DNA of 64,000 bases from Blastobasis lacticolella (GCA_905147135.1 LR990044.1:19413622-19477621), one strand, 5' to 3'; counted from the first letter of the stretch, positions 10,501 through 22,200 are shown. Notes: generated by a model not told the origin, from the sequence alone. Made by a program: numbers and translations.

Positions 10501-10885
10501 GGGAATACCTATTCTTTTTGGGCACATCTGTCGATTATTTGATGTTTCAGGCTTGTTTAGATATCAAACGCATTATTTGACAATCTGCTCTGTCCTCTTA
10601 AAAGAGTTTTTTTTCGTCATTGGGTAGTTTAACTCGACCTTACTGAATTTCAACATTTCACGTTGGGATTACTTCAACGCAGAAAGAAGGGTCTTATGAG
10701 TTTTGAGGTGTCCATCTTTATGTCCGTCCATCTAGGGTATCGTAGTAGCTCGGTTACGATTCGGTTTGTTATTTGAATATCAGTTTATTAGATGGCTGTT
10801 ACCTTTTTTCATTATAATTGGTATTTTCTGTTAATGTCTATTGTCTGTACTATTTTTATACGTACCTACTTTTTTGTTTTCTCAG

Positions 10886-11023
10886 CAGGCTCGCCGTCGC
10901 AGACGAGATGAAAACCTGAAGAAACAGCACCTACTCAGTCGCCAGCCCATCCTTAGAGCATTTGATTTGACGGCCCTCACTAAATTGAGACGTTTACATG
11001 CGTTGACAATAAAAAGGTTATAG
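10886..11023 (+). CDS. Candidate 3' coding exon (host gene?)
   Basis: A good acceptor context (a pyrimidine-rich tract, TTTTTGTTTTCTCAG, ending at 10885) precedes an open phase-0 segment of 45 codons. It encodes QARRRRRDENLKKQHLLSRQ and then PILRAFDLTALTKLRRLHAL, ending at TAG (11021-11023). The sequence is basic and helix-like, and I do not recognise it. GC-rich sequence continues past the stop to a GTAAGT donor-like site near 11142. No neighbouring exon was found, so this could be a chance match. Confidence 0.3.
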   Translation, partial: QARRRRRDENLKKQHLLSRQPILRAFDLTALTKLRRLHALTIKRL

Positions 11024-11491
11024 ACGAGCGATCGACGGCGCCGGAGTGAAATTTGTCCCGTTACCGGCGGTGTAGACAGGCGGGGGGGACGCGCGGTGGA
11101 GACGCTCGTTTTCTAGGATGGTAGGTGGTTTGTATGTAAGGTAAGTGACGAAAATTTTGATTTTTTATACCACTAATGTGGCAAACAAGTTTGCGTTTTT
11201 TGGGTAAGATATTTATTTATTTATTTAAATAACTAGTACAGTCACGGGGGAGATATTTATTGACTGACGTTCGCTGTCAACACGAGCAACCTAAGGGAAG
11301 TAGATGAGGCACCGGCCATTCAGGTACATTTAGACATACCTTTTCAAGAACCCCAAGTTGAAGTGCAAAGGAATGACTTCGAGAGAGAAATCACAACTGA
11401 CAGCAATAATATGTACCTACCGTATAAGGCCTGAGATCTACTATAAGAATAATAAACGTTCTCACGTTTATTATCGACATTCATCTTTACC

Positions 11492-11995
11492 ATTACATCA
11501 GCCAAAAGATGCCCACTGCTGGGCATAGGCTGGTCCTGTGCCTTCCGCATTTAACTGATACCTGCGGACTTTACCACGTCGTCAGTCCACTTTGTAGGAG
11601 GCCTCTACTTACGCTGTGTCTTTTGGTACGTGGTCGCCACTCGAGAACTTTACTGCCTTGTCGACCATCTGTTCTTTGAGCTATGCTCCCTGCCCACTGC
11701 CACTTTAGCCTGGCAATCTTTCGGGCTATGTTGGTGACCTAAGTTCACTTGCGGATTTCCTCATTTCTGATTCTATCGCGCAACGAGACTTCGAGCATAG
11801 CCCTTTCGATTGCCCTTTCGGTGACATTGGGAGCTTCCTTATAAAGCCCATAGTGAGCGGTCACGTGTCTGTTCTGTAGGTCATCACTGGCAACATACAT
11901 CGGTCAAAGACCTTCTTCTTGAGACACTGCGGTAATTGAGACGAAAATATATGGTGTAGCTTCCCTAACGCTGCGCTTCGATCGACATTACTACG
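11492..11995 (-). pseudogene. RTE-like RT C-terminal half, B2
   Basis: The longest RTE remnant here. Minus-strand translation includes LGKLHHIFSSQLPQCLKKKV, FDRCMLPVMT, IERAMLEVSLRDRIRNEEIR and a decayed GRPPT-WTDD region, ending at the GAT-type end CCATTACATC. FDRCMLPVMTYG is the conserved post-palm segment of RTE-type RTs. Frameshifts and stops (for example near VMTYRTDT) make it inactive. The catalytic YADD core is not included. Confidence 0.8.
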
Positions 11996-12029
11996 GATGA
12001 ACTCGCAAAATTATAGGTCAATGCTGTTT

Positions 12030-12290
12030 GACAGTAAGAAATGGTAAGCGAATCCAGTTTGACGTTTTGCACGATAATGCCGCTGAGACCTTAACCGCTC
12101 GTCTGCTCGCCGCTGCGCGCGCGCACGGCCGCCGTCGCCCACTCGGTGGCATGTTGATTTATTGCAAATGGCGCGAAAGCGAAAACGCTCGTAAACGCGC
12201 GTTTATGGGGCGTTGTTCGGTCGCCAGTGCGATTGCCTCCTCCGTAACTACCCTTTACGCGAATTCGATGATTATTAGAATAGCATTTTG
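12030..12290. other. GC-rich, CpG-rich island
   Basis: Stands out from its AT-rich surroundings (for example GCTGCGCGCGCGCACGGCCG and AAACGCGCGTTTATGGGGCG). It contains an 87-codon frame of low-complexity RARR-like composition that is probably incidental. It could be a promoter, an unmethylated element or an unrecognised repeat. Nothing in it recurs in the window. Confidence 0.35.
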
Positions 12291-12474
12291 ATTGTGCTCC
12301 AAGCAGTTACAGCGCGAAAGTGCGGTGAAATTGGCCACATATTCGATTCGAATGGTGTAGCCTAAAATAGTCGTGGTGTTATATAACATTGTCTGCTCTA
12401 GTGCGTTAGAAGGATTTGATTTGAATCATTTTCATGGCTATAGAAGACAACAATCGATCGAGATAGAGTTCTAG

Positions 12475-12660
12475 AATTGAGACAACGAATCGGACACAAA
12501 AATGTGGTGAGACAGCCAGCTAGGTGGAGCGATGATCTGACAATAGAGTCCATGACTTTTTATTATGGAGAAGGTTTGTTCAAAAGGGGAGGAAGGGAAG
12601 AATGGTCCATGGCTGTCATTTTGGAGGAGATCTCTGAACAGCTTTGGCAGTAATAGGAAT
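12475..12660 (+). pseudogene. RTE-like RT C-terminal remnant, B5
   Basis: Translation reads QRIGHKNVVRQPARWSDDLT, then GREEWSMAVILEEISEQLWQ, then stop. This corresponds to the GRPPARWTDDL block and the DRSAWRAMEEAYVQQW block of RTE-type RTs, diverged but with the frame nearly intact. Confidence 0.65.
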
Positions 12661-12699
12661 TTTAGACAAAGAGCATAAGCTCTCAGAGACCAGGACACA

Positions 12700-13400
12700 C
12701 ATCGTACAGTTTATGTGAATATGAATAAAAGGGTCTTTGCGTCTGCAAGCAAGTAGTAGAAAGAAGGAACCGTCTGCTGCATCGATTAAATAAAAAAGTT
12801 CTCAAATGAAGACAATTTTTTATAACAAGCTTTGCATAGCATACGAATACATTATCATCCAAGTTACATAGGTATACTAAATTTTAGCTCAATTGAACAC
12901 CAGGAAGTGGATTAAATTAGGCTTGCAAGATTTTACAGTACATAGTTACAAACATTGCAAATTAAATAAAAACCATCAAGGTGCTCTTCTATTAACTATG
13001 CCTGTATTGTAAAAAATATAATAACACTAATAATAGTATACCAACACGGGGTGCTAATCCGATCCCAAGTCTATTCAACCGGTCTCAAGGTCCCCAGCGT
13101 CAGACCTTGGCCAACCTTGCCTCGCCAAGGATATTACGAGGCACAACTAATGAGTGGCAAACTCGTTGTGGTGCTGAAATTCGACTAGCCTCAAAGTACG
13201 AATCGACCACCCATCCAGTTCCCGGACACTGCGAGCATTGTTGAACCTCGGTTACCGGTCTTGCAAGCACGCTGCCACTAGAAAAAGTATGAAGTAAGAA
13301 TCAAGACATCCCATCACAGCCATTCATACACACAACCCAAGCAACCCAATCATATACCGCTACGAAGTCGACACCGTCACGTCTTGTAGGTACGTACGAG
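12700..13400. other. Unassigned stretch with a family P remnant
   Basis: 13040-13160 (ACACGGGGTGCTAATCCGAT, then TCTCAAGGTCCCCAGCG) resembles pieces at 26275-26345 and 33670-33725. It is probably an old LINE remnant. The remainder is unassigned. Confidence 0.4.
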
Positions 13401-13404
13401 TATG

Positions 13405-13560
13405 TCTCACGGGCCACAATCGTCTATTATCGCACGCTCAGGCCTCTCGGACCCACGTATCCGTCAGCGCGGGTCAGGTCGTGACGTCAGCTGCGCGGGC
13501 GCTCCCACGGGCGCAGCGCACACCGACGCGCTCGGAAAGCTGAGCATGCTAAGAATTTTG
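13405..13560. promoter_or_regulatory. GC-rich block with a consensus CRE
   Basis: A perfect cAMP response element, TGACGTCA, lies at 13482-13489 in a GC-rich segment (GGTCAGGTCG upstream, GCTGCGCGGGCGCTCCCACG downstream). No TATA box or initiator is evident. A regulatory role is inference only. Confidence 0.3.
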
Positions 13561-14070
13561 CTATTAAATGTGAGGGAGAGTTTTAGAGATTTTGTTTGAG
13601 GATGGTTGAGGGTGTGAGTGTATGATAGGTGTAGGTTTTGATGTTATATAGTATCCGTATGGCTGTGTATGTTGTCGTAAAATATGTAATGACTTTTGAA
13701 GAATAATCTTCTTAGGCTTGGATAATTTTAATATTGGAACCTTACATGCATTTTCATCGTAATCACCAATAGCTCATAACAGTTTACTGCTGGACTTGAG
13801 CCTCCTCCAAGTCAGTGGAGTGTTGTGCCATACGTATTATTGCAGTGCAGTAAAACTTTCGTTCTTATTAATTTTCTCATTGCTAGCGGGGACTTATGAT
13901 TGGCTTGTTGGTTCTAAAGTAATATTTATTATGTTTTATATAGCTGTTGGTACTCCAACAAATCAATCAATAAATACCTAATCGACAGGCGGACTGAAGT
14001 ACCTACATTTGAAGACAGTGCTTTACATTTTACTTTATTTGCTCAATTTCTACACAAGTTTCGTTGGTTC

Positions 14071-14175
14071 ATTATATCAGCCGAATGACGCCCACTGGCG
14101 CAGCACATACGCTTCCCCCAGAGATCTCCAGCTGGTATCTGCGATCTTTGCCAGGTTGTTGGTCCACCTTGTAGG
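14071..14175 (-). pseudogene. RTE-like 3' end fragment, B3
   Basis: ATATCAGCCGAATGACGCCC followed by GATCTTTGCCAGGTTGTTGG and TCCACCTTGTAGGTGG. On the minus strand this is the P-T-WTD--AKIAD to SFG end of the RTE frame also seen in B1. About 100 bases survive. Confidence 0.65.
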
Positions 14176-14179
14176 TGGT

Positions 14180-15000
14180 TACTTACATGAAAATAAAAAA
14201 ATAATAAAAAAAATCCAGATTTTTAACTATAAGGTACGCCGCGCTACCCACGCCTGTATGGAGTACCCTGAGAGCATCGTGCGGCCCGCATGCTATGATA
14301 CGTCTGACGGACTTTGCAACTTTGGATGTGCGCATTTAGTGGCATTGGGAAATGCCCAGTTTCGGAACCGTGGGGCTCACGACTCGACCACATTCTGCTA
14401 GTGCATACACCGTAACTGGGAAGATTAGGAAGCAGGTCGCAATACTCGCTCATGCTGGATTCTAGATTTTTATTTTTATAAATCTTTTATTATTTTCACA
14501 TTTTTTTAAACTTACACTACTACAATTACTTAAAAACCAAAGAGTTTTGTGCCCGTGTTATCTTAATAAGATATTAATGTGTTGTAGCAACATTTTTTAT
14601 TCCTAGGTCTTGGTTAGTCTTTACGTAAAACTGACGCAAAATGCAAATATTTAAAAGCAATTGCATTATTTTGTTGCAATAGGTTAATTCCTAAGTTGAG
14701 AGCCTCGTGACTGCATTCTAATCATACTTTTAGCCTTTTGAGTGAGATGAGTGTAAGTAGGACAACGTGATGCAGTTTTGTTGGCATAGGTGCAAGGTGA
14801 GCTGTGTTTATTTATTTACTTAAAACTTCATGCACATTACAGTACAACGGCGGACTTAAAGCTACTGCTGCTGCTGCTGTTAAAGCTGTGTTACTGGGCT
14901 AATACTCGCCCTGTCAATTGTAGGAGATGATGTGATCCGATCGCTATTTGTGGAGATGTGGTCATGAAAGTCAGTTTGATTTTCGCCTTAGATATGAAAT
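14180..15000. other. Unassigned stretch
   Basis: No gene recognised. It includes a short (GCT)n run at 14863-14880. The 130-codon frame ending at 14401 overlaps the RTE piece and is not convincing. Confidence 0.4.
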
Positions 15001-15002
15001 GA

Positions 15003-15245
15003 GAGCGTCGATGGCTTAGTGGTTAAGGTGTCAGGTACCAGGTTCGAATCCCAGTGCGGCCATGTACCCGACACTTTTCTAAAATATGAACATAACAGAT
15101 AAAAACTTACGGTGAGAGAAAACCACCCTGGTCACCAAGGTCAGATGGCAGTCGTCCACTGTCAAAACCTGACCTACCATGTTCAAGGCGGACACCGGGC
15201 GCTCATTTGCGAGAGCACGACCGGGACATTAACGCCAAGATGATT
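15003..15245 (+). mobile_element. SINE C, copy C2
   Basis: The tRNA-like head GAGCGTCGATGGCTTAGTGG and B-box GGTTCGAATCC are followed by an internally deleted body and the full 3' end (GAGAGCACGACCGGGACATT, AACGCCAAGATGAT). Confidence 0.8.
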
Positions 15246-15757
15246 TTTTTTATTATCCTATTTGACGCAATGGTCACAGAACACGGAAATTTTTGCATAC
15301 TGTCGAAATGAGATTTCTCCAGAGGTAAGTTTAGAGATTACAATGTACAAGACTGATTTGGCAAAACTCTCCGCTAACGTGGAGAAAGCTCAAATCTAAC
15401 AGTAGACTGTCACTACATAAACTCGAAAACGACCGCAATAGTAACCCTTATCGACAGTATTTGTGTAAGGAAGCACACTTACATTAAAATTCATACAAAA
15501 CCTTCACTCCTCGAATCACGATTCCATCCTCCCTTATCCAGCATTCGCTCAGAATCTACGATGGTCCATTCCATTTGGCAGCCCCTCGTAAATTTAAACC
15601 TAGAGCACTTGCTGACTTGTTATAATTCTATCTGTGTTGCCATGGTGGACAGTACTACACTTTTAGGCGTAAGTGTAAAGTATAGAGATCAGGTTAAGAG
15701 CACACTAAACAGATATTAATAAAGTGTAATGAAAATGGTAATTAATGTTTTTTTTAA

Positions 15758-16025
15758 TTAGGCTAGCCAGGCCGTCGATCTCCACCTCACCTGGTGGTAA
15801 GTGACAATGCGGCCGAAGACGGAACATGCCCGTCTAAGGACAGCCTATTCATTTTAGCCTTAAAGGTTCCAGATTATTATAATTATTAGTAAACACACTC
15901 ATAGGCAACGTGTTCCAACCAAACCGGCTCGAACCTGGTTGAACCAAAGCGGCTCGTGCGGTTAGCTGGAAGATCCACGGCATAAAGATGAAGCGTTCGT
16001 TCGGATATTGAAGAAGCGAGAGTGT
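15758..16025 (-). mobile_element. CR1-like LINE 3' end, copy E1
   Basis: On the minus strand it encodes decayed pieces of the E-type RT C-terminus: DLPA-RT-RFGSTR, a GW-NTLPMSV block and an NRLS--RACSVFG segment. The 3' tail CACTTACCACCAGGTGAGGT leads to GCCTGGCTAG. Compare E5. Confidence 0.65.
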
Positions 16026-16029
16026 GTCA

Positions 16030-17150
16030 AGACCGTAGCTAGTGGAACAATGTGGTCTCTGTCTATTCCTTCGAGAAAATGTGCGAAATTATGTATGTAC
16101 TAGTGTTTAACGGTCCTAGCCGATCTCCCTCAAAATGAGGCAAGAGGGAGTCACAAACGTAACTATGACGTCTTCATGCTTGCTTCATTGCTTACTTTAA
16201 AAAGTAAAAACTGGAGCTCGGCTCGGCTCACTAGATGGCGCTGCGTAGACAGAATTTTGAAGCATTGAATTCGGTAACCGAGTAATTCGTGAAAAGAAAC
16301 TTAGTTTTAGTACCTTTTCTGACAAAAACCGAAAAATTTCGTCATTTGTAAACATCGAACGGTCTCGTTTCGATTATTTATGAGTTTCCTATCCAATCAA
16401 GCCATCTATTACAATGACTTACACTATTTTTCTATTTTTAATGGGCTCTCAAAAAATCTGTCATTGAACTGAATTGAATTGCCAGTCCCCACACCACCAC
16501 ATGGCCAACCGAATTGCGCAGAACCTCCACACAGCGCCGGCAACACCGGCGCGTGAGACCGTCCGCGGCACGACGCGCACGCATTCCCACCGGCTTTGTG
16601 GTGTCACTGCGCACTGGCGAGGCGATTTATCGCTTACGAGCCTATTCACTATTGGTCAATATAATTGTCTTAATATCGGCGCTGCTGGTTTATTGTTCTG
16701 CTAGCCTCCTGCGCAGTTCGGGTGTTTTAACACGTTCAAGTATTCCGCGGGTTGTAATTTTTTCCGGGATCAATCGAGATTATTCAGGAATAGTGTGGCT
16801 TCCTATCAGTAAAATAATTTTCAAAATTGGTTCAGTGGTTTCGGAGTTGAATAGTGATATTCCCCTAACACACAAACTCACAACTCTTTTCCTATTAATA
16901 AGTTATTATAAATATGTTGGGTGTGTTATTCGAAAATTTCGTATTGCTTTAGTTTTGTTATGTAATAAAATTGTTCATAACAATAATCGATAGAATCTCC
17001 GAAAACCTCTGTTACGTAATACTCAAATATTTTAATTTAATAATAATATTAAGTAATACTCAGATTTTAATTGAAAAAAATCTAAGAGTCATCTCGATTG
17101 AACTGGCATCGAAATCAGTACGGCCTTCCGCTACATACAGGCCTTCACAG
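16030..17150. other. Unassigned stretch with GC-rich patch and Helitron-like remnant
   Basis: 16480-16640 is GC-rich. 16735-16905 (GTGGCTTCCTATCAGTAAAA, AAAATTGGTTCAGTGGTTTC) has the look of short lepidopteran Helitrons and recurs in weaker form at 23085-23170. The 159-codon frame at 16514-16993, the longest in the window, runs through both and is not protein-like. Confidence 0.4.
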
Positions 17151-17200
17151 TATACAACAAGGCAGGCATTTGACCGCCATCTCACTTGATAGTGAACGTT
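17150..17200 (-). mobile_element. CR1-like E tail, copy E2
   Basis: GGCAGGCATTTGACCGCCAT followed by CTCACTTGA is the complement of the E 3' tail (GAGATGGCGGTCAAATGCCT). Only the tail is preserved. Confidence 0.55.
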
Positions 17201-17294
17201 ATCTTCGGCTGCAACTTCGCTATTGGTATTTAGAAATTGTATATTCACTCCAGCATTGATGGTATCCAGATTACAAGTTCAAATGAAAAATATT

Positions 17295-17505
17295 TCTTTT
17301 AGACACCTTTTATCGCGCGTTCTCTATGATCAGTTAGATAATGATAATTGTCAAGACTACTCAAACAAACCCAAACTCGATGGGTTTATCATCATCAGTA
17401 TGCTCGATGGTATCATAACATTGCATTGTCACCGAACTTTCATGAGTGCGCTAAATTTCATCTCAATTAAAAACCGCGAAATGGGCAAATTTAACTTGTA
17501 ACATT
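17295..17505 (+). repeat. Family Q repeat, copy 1
   Basis: Shares CTCTATGATCAGT, GTCAA and CAAATTTAACTTG with 50243-50327, where the middle is shorter. Origin unknown. Confidence 0.45.
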
Positions 17506-17524
17506 TTATGACGAACGGACATGC

Positions 17525-17645
17525 AGCCTATTCATAACTAGAATGAATAGGCTGTTCCTAGCCAGGCAGCCTCGATCTTTCACCGCATCGTCACTTACTA
17601 AACCACCATGGGTGACGGCGGTTAAATGCCTGGCTAAGCAACAAA
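17525..17645 (+). mobile_element. CR1-like LINE 3' end, copy E3
   Basis: Encodes RMNRLFLARQPRSFTASSLT, matching the C-terminal end of the E-type RT (compare [20 protein letters not shown] in E4), and ends with the 3' tail GACGGCGGTTAAATGCCTGG. Confidence 0.65.
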
Positions 17646-17649
17646 AAAG

Positions 17650-18200
17650 AAACCACCTTTCTACTCCGTAAGCTTTACACTAAACATGATTTCTGACCCT
17701 GTTATTTCAAATATGACTCCGTTTTTGGAATCGTGTCCTTGAACTTCATCGTATCTCGATCTGGGGCAGTGTAGCCTTGCTCTATATGGAGACGGTCTGC
17801 CTGCGGGGCGTCGACTGCGCAAGAGTTTCATCCCAGAGCGGTTTTCTGCTCTATAAGATCTATCTGTTGGCGACGTTAGGCCAACTGGCAATGAATGCAT
17901 GTTATTTTAAATAAATTTTATATAATTATAATTACATTACCTGTTCTTAGGTGGTGAATTTAACATAAATTTATAACCGAGGGTTAGAACTAGAACTCAG
18001 TGCAGTTCGCTGGTCTTAATTGTCTTTTTATTTGCACTTTAACAATAGCTTTAACTTTAACAATAGATACGACCGTTTTATCTGAATAGCCAATTTTTTC
18101 TTTCAGATCAGATTTTCAAGCCTGTTATGTTCTGCAACGTGTGAAGTTTTCTCGGATAGGCTCGATACTGTTATCCGTGTTTCTATGTCCTAGTTTTAGT
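17650..18200. other. Unassigned stretch
   Basis: No repeat or coding signal recognised. Confidence 0.4.
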
Positions 18201-18203
18201 AGT

Positions 18204-18409
18204 GGCCGTGTGGTGTCCGGCAGAGTAGAATAGCACCAACCCCTTACACTCATGGGTCGTACAAGGCGACTAATGTTTTCGAGGCAAAAGATGAACAGTC
18301 TCCGTAGTTTGGAAAATGGGCAGCAGCATTTTCCATTGTTATATTTAAACACTGCGATCTCCAACCCGCCTGCCAAGCATGGAGATTATGGCAATAACCT
18401 CCCCTCTGC
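18204..18409 (+). mobile_element. Family A retroposon, copy A3, 3'-truncated
   Basis: Starts at GGCCGTGTGGTGTCCGGCAG and keeps the body through TGCCAAGCATGGAGATTATG, but stops at CAATAACCTCCCCT without the GAT tail. The sequence beyond is unrelated. Confidence 0.8.
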
Positions 18410-18860
18410 GGGCGATCCAGAATGCTGGAATCGAGTTCAAGAGACTGGCAGTGTAACCAGAGACAGGTTTCTGGCAGAATTCGAGCTATCATCTACGCAG
18501 ATAAAACAGAAGGACTACTACGCACGATTCATTTCGCGCATAGAGAGACTCGTGCCTGCGCGCTCTTTACACAACCAATTTATGCCAGACGAACGTGAGT
18601 AGTTCGTTCTCTCTACGGCTGACTGTACACCGCAAAAAGTTTTGACCAATGTCGATCACAAACCGAAAGTGAGATTGATTGACAGAGATCTACACAATAA
18701 CTTGTAAACAATAATAATTGTAATCGTGTTTGTGGCACAGGATGATTAACATTTATGCTCCAAGAATTTAGTAACTGTCTGTGGGACACAGGCGTGAGCT
18801 TTATGTATGTATTTAGTAACAAATTATAATGAGGTATCTAAGCGCCTGGTCCAAATTACA

Positions 18861-19080
18861 AATCACCAGAAGGCTGGCCTCTTTTTGGGTCAGCGTTTAA
18901 GCCTCGCTATTCAGCGGGCCAACGCGGCCAGCCTTCTGGGGACTTTTCCAAATTCGGGGGACCTGGGTCAAGATTTTTATCTTTAGTTTAGTTAGAATTA
19001 AGGTTGGTGTTAGAGTAAGATTTTTTTTTAATGTTAATAATTGTAAATTGTAATTTAAATTGTAAATAAATGATTCAAAT
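18861..19080 (+). pseudogene. Non-LTR retrotransposon C-terminus with 3' UTR
   Basis: An open segment of 41 codons, NHQKAGLFLGQRLSLAIQRA then NAASLLGTFPNSGDLGQDFY and L, ends at TAG (18984-18986). The QRLSLAIQRGNAASLLGT-type block is a recurrent C-terminal signature of insect non-LTR RT proteins; the clade was not determined. An AT-rich 3' UTR follows, ending AATTGTAAATAAATGATTCA. Confidence 0.65.
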
Positions 19081-19140
19081 TGTCAAAAACAAATAAGAAT
19101 AAACTATTGTTTTTAACCATAAATGGCACGGTGCATTGAT

Positions 19141-19390
19141 GGCCATGTGGTGTCCGGCAGAGTAGAATAGCACCAACCCTTTACACTCGTGGGTGTCGTA
19201 CAAGGCGTCTAATGTTTTCGAGGCAAAAGGTCTATGTTCTCCGTAGGCTGGAAAATGGGCAGCTACGTTTTTCAATGTTATATTTACAACGCTGCGATCT
19301 CCAACCAGCTCGTCAAACGTGGAGATTATGGCAATGACCTCCCTTTTTGGGAGAGGCCCTAGGTCCTACAGTAGAGTGGGCTGTGATGAT
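19141..19390 (+). mobile_element. Family A retroposon, copy A4
   Basis: Near full length from GGCCATGTGGTGTCCGGCAG to GGGCTGTGATGATTG, with only a short GAT tail. No TSD is evident. Confidence 0.8.
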
Positions 19391-19904
19391 TGCTTGGCTT
19401 ATATAATCTCCGACTACAAGTTGACGAGTTGGTCATAATAGGTATTTTAAGGAAAGAGTTTGTCACCCTGCAAAGAAATTGGAAAACAGCTGATATTTTC
19501 GCGATTTCAGAGTTGGTGCCATAGTAAAAGCTGTTTGTTATCACGAGCACATGCAGGTACCCCGTGGTGTCATCAATAAATAAATAAAGCCACTCACATT
19601 CACTTACACACACAAACACACACACACATATACGCAAACAACTACATACATATTATAAGTACCTCCTCTCAGCTACTATGTACAATATCTTATATAACTA
19701 TATATACTTTCTATTTGTGTCTAATTTTTAACTCGATTCTTCAAACTGAAGATCGAGACATGTGTCAAAACACCAGATTCATCTTTTTTTTTTAATTTCT
19801 ATTAGAACAACAGCTGTTTCGTTATCTTTTGTTTTGTTTTCTTTTGCTTTGTTTTATTCTATTTAGTTATGTTTTATTTGTTTATTTTATAAAGTTTATA
19901 TTCT

Positions 19905-20078
19905 CAAACACCTACTCAATGGGCATGGCTGAAAAACAGCGCTGTACGGAACCATACCGTCCCGTAACAGTATAAGCTGAGTCAGGTCCATTTGCCTTAG
20001 TTATTTTTATTGTTTAGATGTAGTGGTAAGGCACGATATTTTGTTTAAGGCAATAAATTATTCTTATTCTTATTCTAT
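19905..20078 (+). mobile_element. Family L 3' end
   Basis: Contains GAAAAACAGCGCTGTACGGA and AGTATAAGCTGAGTCAGGTC, and ends with GGCAATAAATTATTCTTATT (a tandem TTCTTA-type tail). A related remnant is at about 2205-2275. The tail structure suggests a retroelement 3' end. Confidence 0.5.
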
Positions 20079-20391
20079 CAATTTGCTATCCCCCTGTACA
20101 CCGTCGCGCGAGCATTAGCCAGCGAGTGGTAAAGGTCGCAACTTTTGACATTGTTGTGATGCTATTGTCAGATAGAGGCGCGAGTCGCGAGTCGCGCTTG
20201 CGTCACTGAATATTGGGCGAGGTTACCTACTTTGCAATTGGGATGATATTCATAACTATTCACAAACAGTACTTGTGTATTCATAAACGATAGGTACAAC
20301 ATTTTCCTACCACCTCTTCTTTTGACGATTGAAAGAGATATTTGTTGTCCAACTCAATGAAGTTTTGAATTTACTCCAAGTTGATAAAAAA

Positions 20392-20737
20392 ATAATCATC
20401 TTGGCGTTAATGTCCCTATTGTGCTCTCGCGCACGAGGGCCCAGGGCCCGCCTTGACCATGATCCAGGATTTGGCAGATCAGATAATTACAGTGAAGCGA
20501 CTGCGATCTGACCTCCGTGACCCTGCTACCAGGGGAACCTGACCAGATTGGATCATGGTTATACATTCAGTTGCCCGAATGCTCAGGTTTTATCACTATG
20601 TTTTTTCTCATTTTTTATTAGCAATCAACTAATGTACATAACTCAGAAAAGAGTGTGGTAAATAGCCGCAGTGGAAATCGAACCCGGTACCTCTCGCTTA
20701 CGAGTCGACTACTTTAACCACTCGGTCACCGACGCTC
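20392..20737 (-). mobile_element. SINE C, copy C3 (full length)
   Basis: Minus strand: head GAGCGTCGGTGACCGAGTGG, anticodon-loop-like CTCGTAAGCGAGAGGTACCG, B-box GGTTCGATTTCC, the body, and the 3' end CATTAACGCCAAGATGATTA. It is flanked at 20738-20850 by another possible repeat (TGGTCGTGGTTTCATGACGA) that I cannot name. Confidence 0.85.
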
Positions 20738-20984
20738 CTCAGTCGTTCACTCTTGGCAGAGTGGTCGTGGTTTCATGACGATGCGTCTTCTCTAGATAGC
20801 GCAGCCCTCGCGATACGCCTCCACTTGTTGCGGTCGTCAGCGTTACGGGAACATTGAACTATAGTACTGTGAACTACTTTAAACTATAGTACTTTGACCT
20901 TTAAAAATCTAAAACCAAATAATAATTAAATATTTATGTATTGTGCACGTCTTAAACTACTTACAGTCGTCACGTTCTCTTTGC

Positions 20985-21110
20985 TGTTGGCCTGCTGGAA
21001 GATATTTCTTTTTAGATATAAGTAGTGCTTTTTGTGTCATGTATATATTTGCCATATCTTTGTTACCATTTTTGTGTGCAATAAATAATAACCCCGACCA
21101 CGACAACTTA
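20985..21110 (+). mobile_element. Family O 3' end, copy O2
   Basis: GGCCTGCTGGAAGATATTTC, TTTTTAGATATAAGTAGTGC and GTGTGCAATAAATAATAA. Plus-strand counterpart of O1, O3 and O4. Confidence 0.6.
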
Positions 21111-21850
21111 CGAACCGCCTATAGATACGCGCCACCTATGAACCCTCCGCACGCATTATCGTAAAGATAGCCTGCGTGGCTTCGCGCCTATCGCGTTACT
21201 ACATCTTACTATCCAGTCTTGACCTAACAGGGACCAGCGTACCGTAATTAATGGTTCGGACCCCCTCGCCGTCCTACAGGTACCGATGGAACAATCGAGA
21301 TACACAATGTCTCCTCCACTAGTGATGTAACCGCTGGGAGGTTTTGTACCATAGACCGAATACAAATCATCGCATTTTACCACGGTTAGTATTGTTTTTA
21401 CCTCGATATTTCGACGCCGTTGCATGCGTCGTGGTCACATATCTACATACACCTAACCTAAACCCTAAAACTTATATTAAAAAACGAGTCTCTTCCACCA
21501 CCGATGTAGAACTTTTCAGTAATTTTATTCAATTCTTCAAGAGATCAATTACTGGAGATTCGTGATGATTTGGACCCACGGAGTCAGAAAATTTATCTAT
21601 GGTTTATGCACACATCACACTAGATTTTTTTAGGCCCGTCATTTCTTTTCTCCAGAATCTAGTTTGAAAACGGGTACTTTCTACAACCACAACTTAGTTT
21701 TTAATTACTTCTAGGCTAAGGCTTTGACGTGAGAATACTCAAAACTGAGCGAAATGGAGGAGGAAAAGATGGGAAGCGGACCCTAGCGTATTTTATTTAT
21801 TTATCATATGGCTTTTGAGTTCCTACTACTACTTAAATTTTTAAATTTTC
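21110..21850. other. Unassigned stretch
   Basis: No gene recognised. 21752-21790 (AGGAGGAAAAGATGGGAAGC then GGACCCTAGCG) resembles the end of family N in the + orientation. Confidence 0.4.
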
Positions 21851-21854
21851 AATT

Positions 21855-22200
21855 TACATTTCGTCAAGTAGGCGAGAGCTCCGGCGGATAGGGACTGAAA
21901 ATAATGTGGTTTATTGACTGGTCAGGGCAGCCGCACTGGCTTGCCGCTGTTTCGCGCCAACCCCATAGGTACGCACAGTTTCCAACGCCTGTTCGTATTC
22001 GGTTCAACCGACACCAGACGCGCCCTGACTCTTTAAAACCTGCTGGGTGCTGTTTTACGTTCAGTTTGATCGGAGCATCGACAGGAGCCCTCTGTGCCCA
22101 ATCAGCAGTCCAAGCGTCAGAGAGATCCTTCTTAGGTGCTGCACTGTGCAACTGGAACGCCGGAGGTGTACGAGATTTCAGCCGGGTAACTTTCAAATTG
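21855..22200 (-). pseudogene. Non-LTR RT C-terminal remnant with Cys-His motif
   Basis: Minus-strand translation has APKKDLSDAWTADWAQRAPV, NRIRTGVGNCAYLWGWRETA and then SQCGCPDQSINHI. The last part fits the C-x-C-G-x-P-x-QS-x-x-HI zinc-knuckle-like end found after the RT domain in several insect LINE clades (for example RTG-G-C---LHKWG---S--C-CG---QT--HI). About 110 codons are open. It is recognisable but truncated at both ends. Confidence 0.65.

Noticed and set aside
16514..16993. 159-codon open frame, the longest in the window
   Set aside because: It runs through a GC-rich patch and then a Helitron-like repeat; the amino-acid pattern changes abruptly and no domain is visible.
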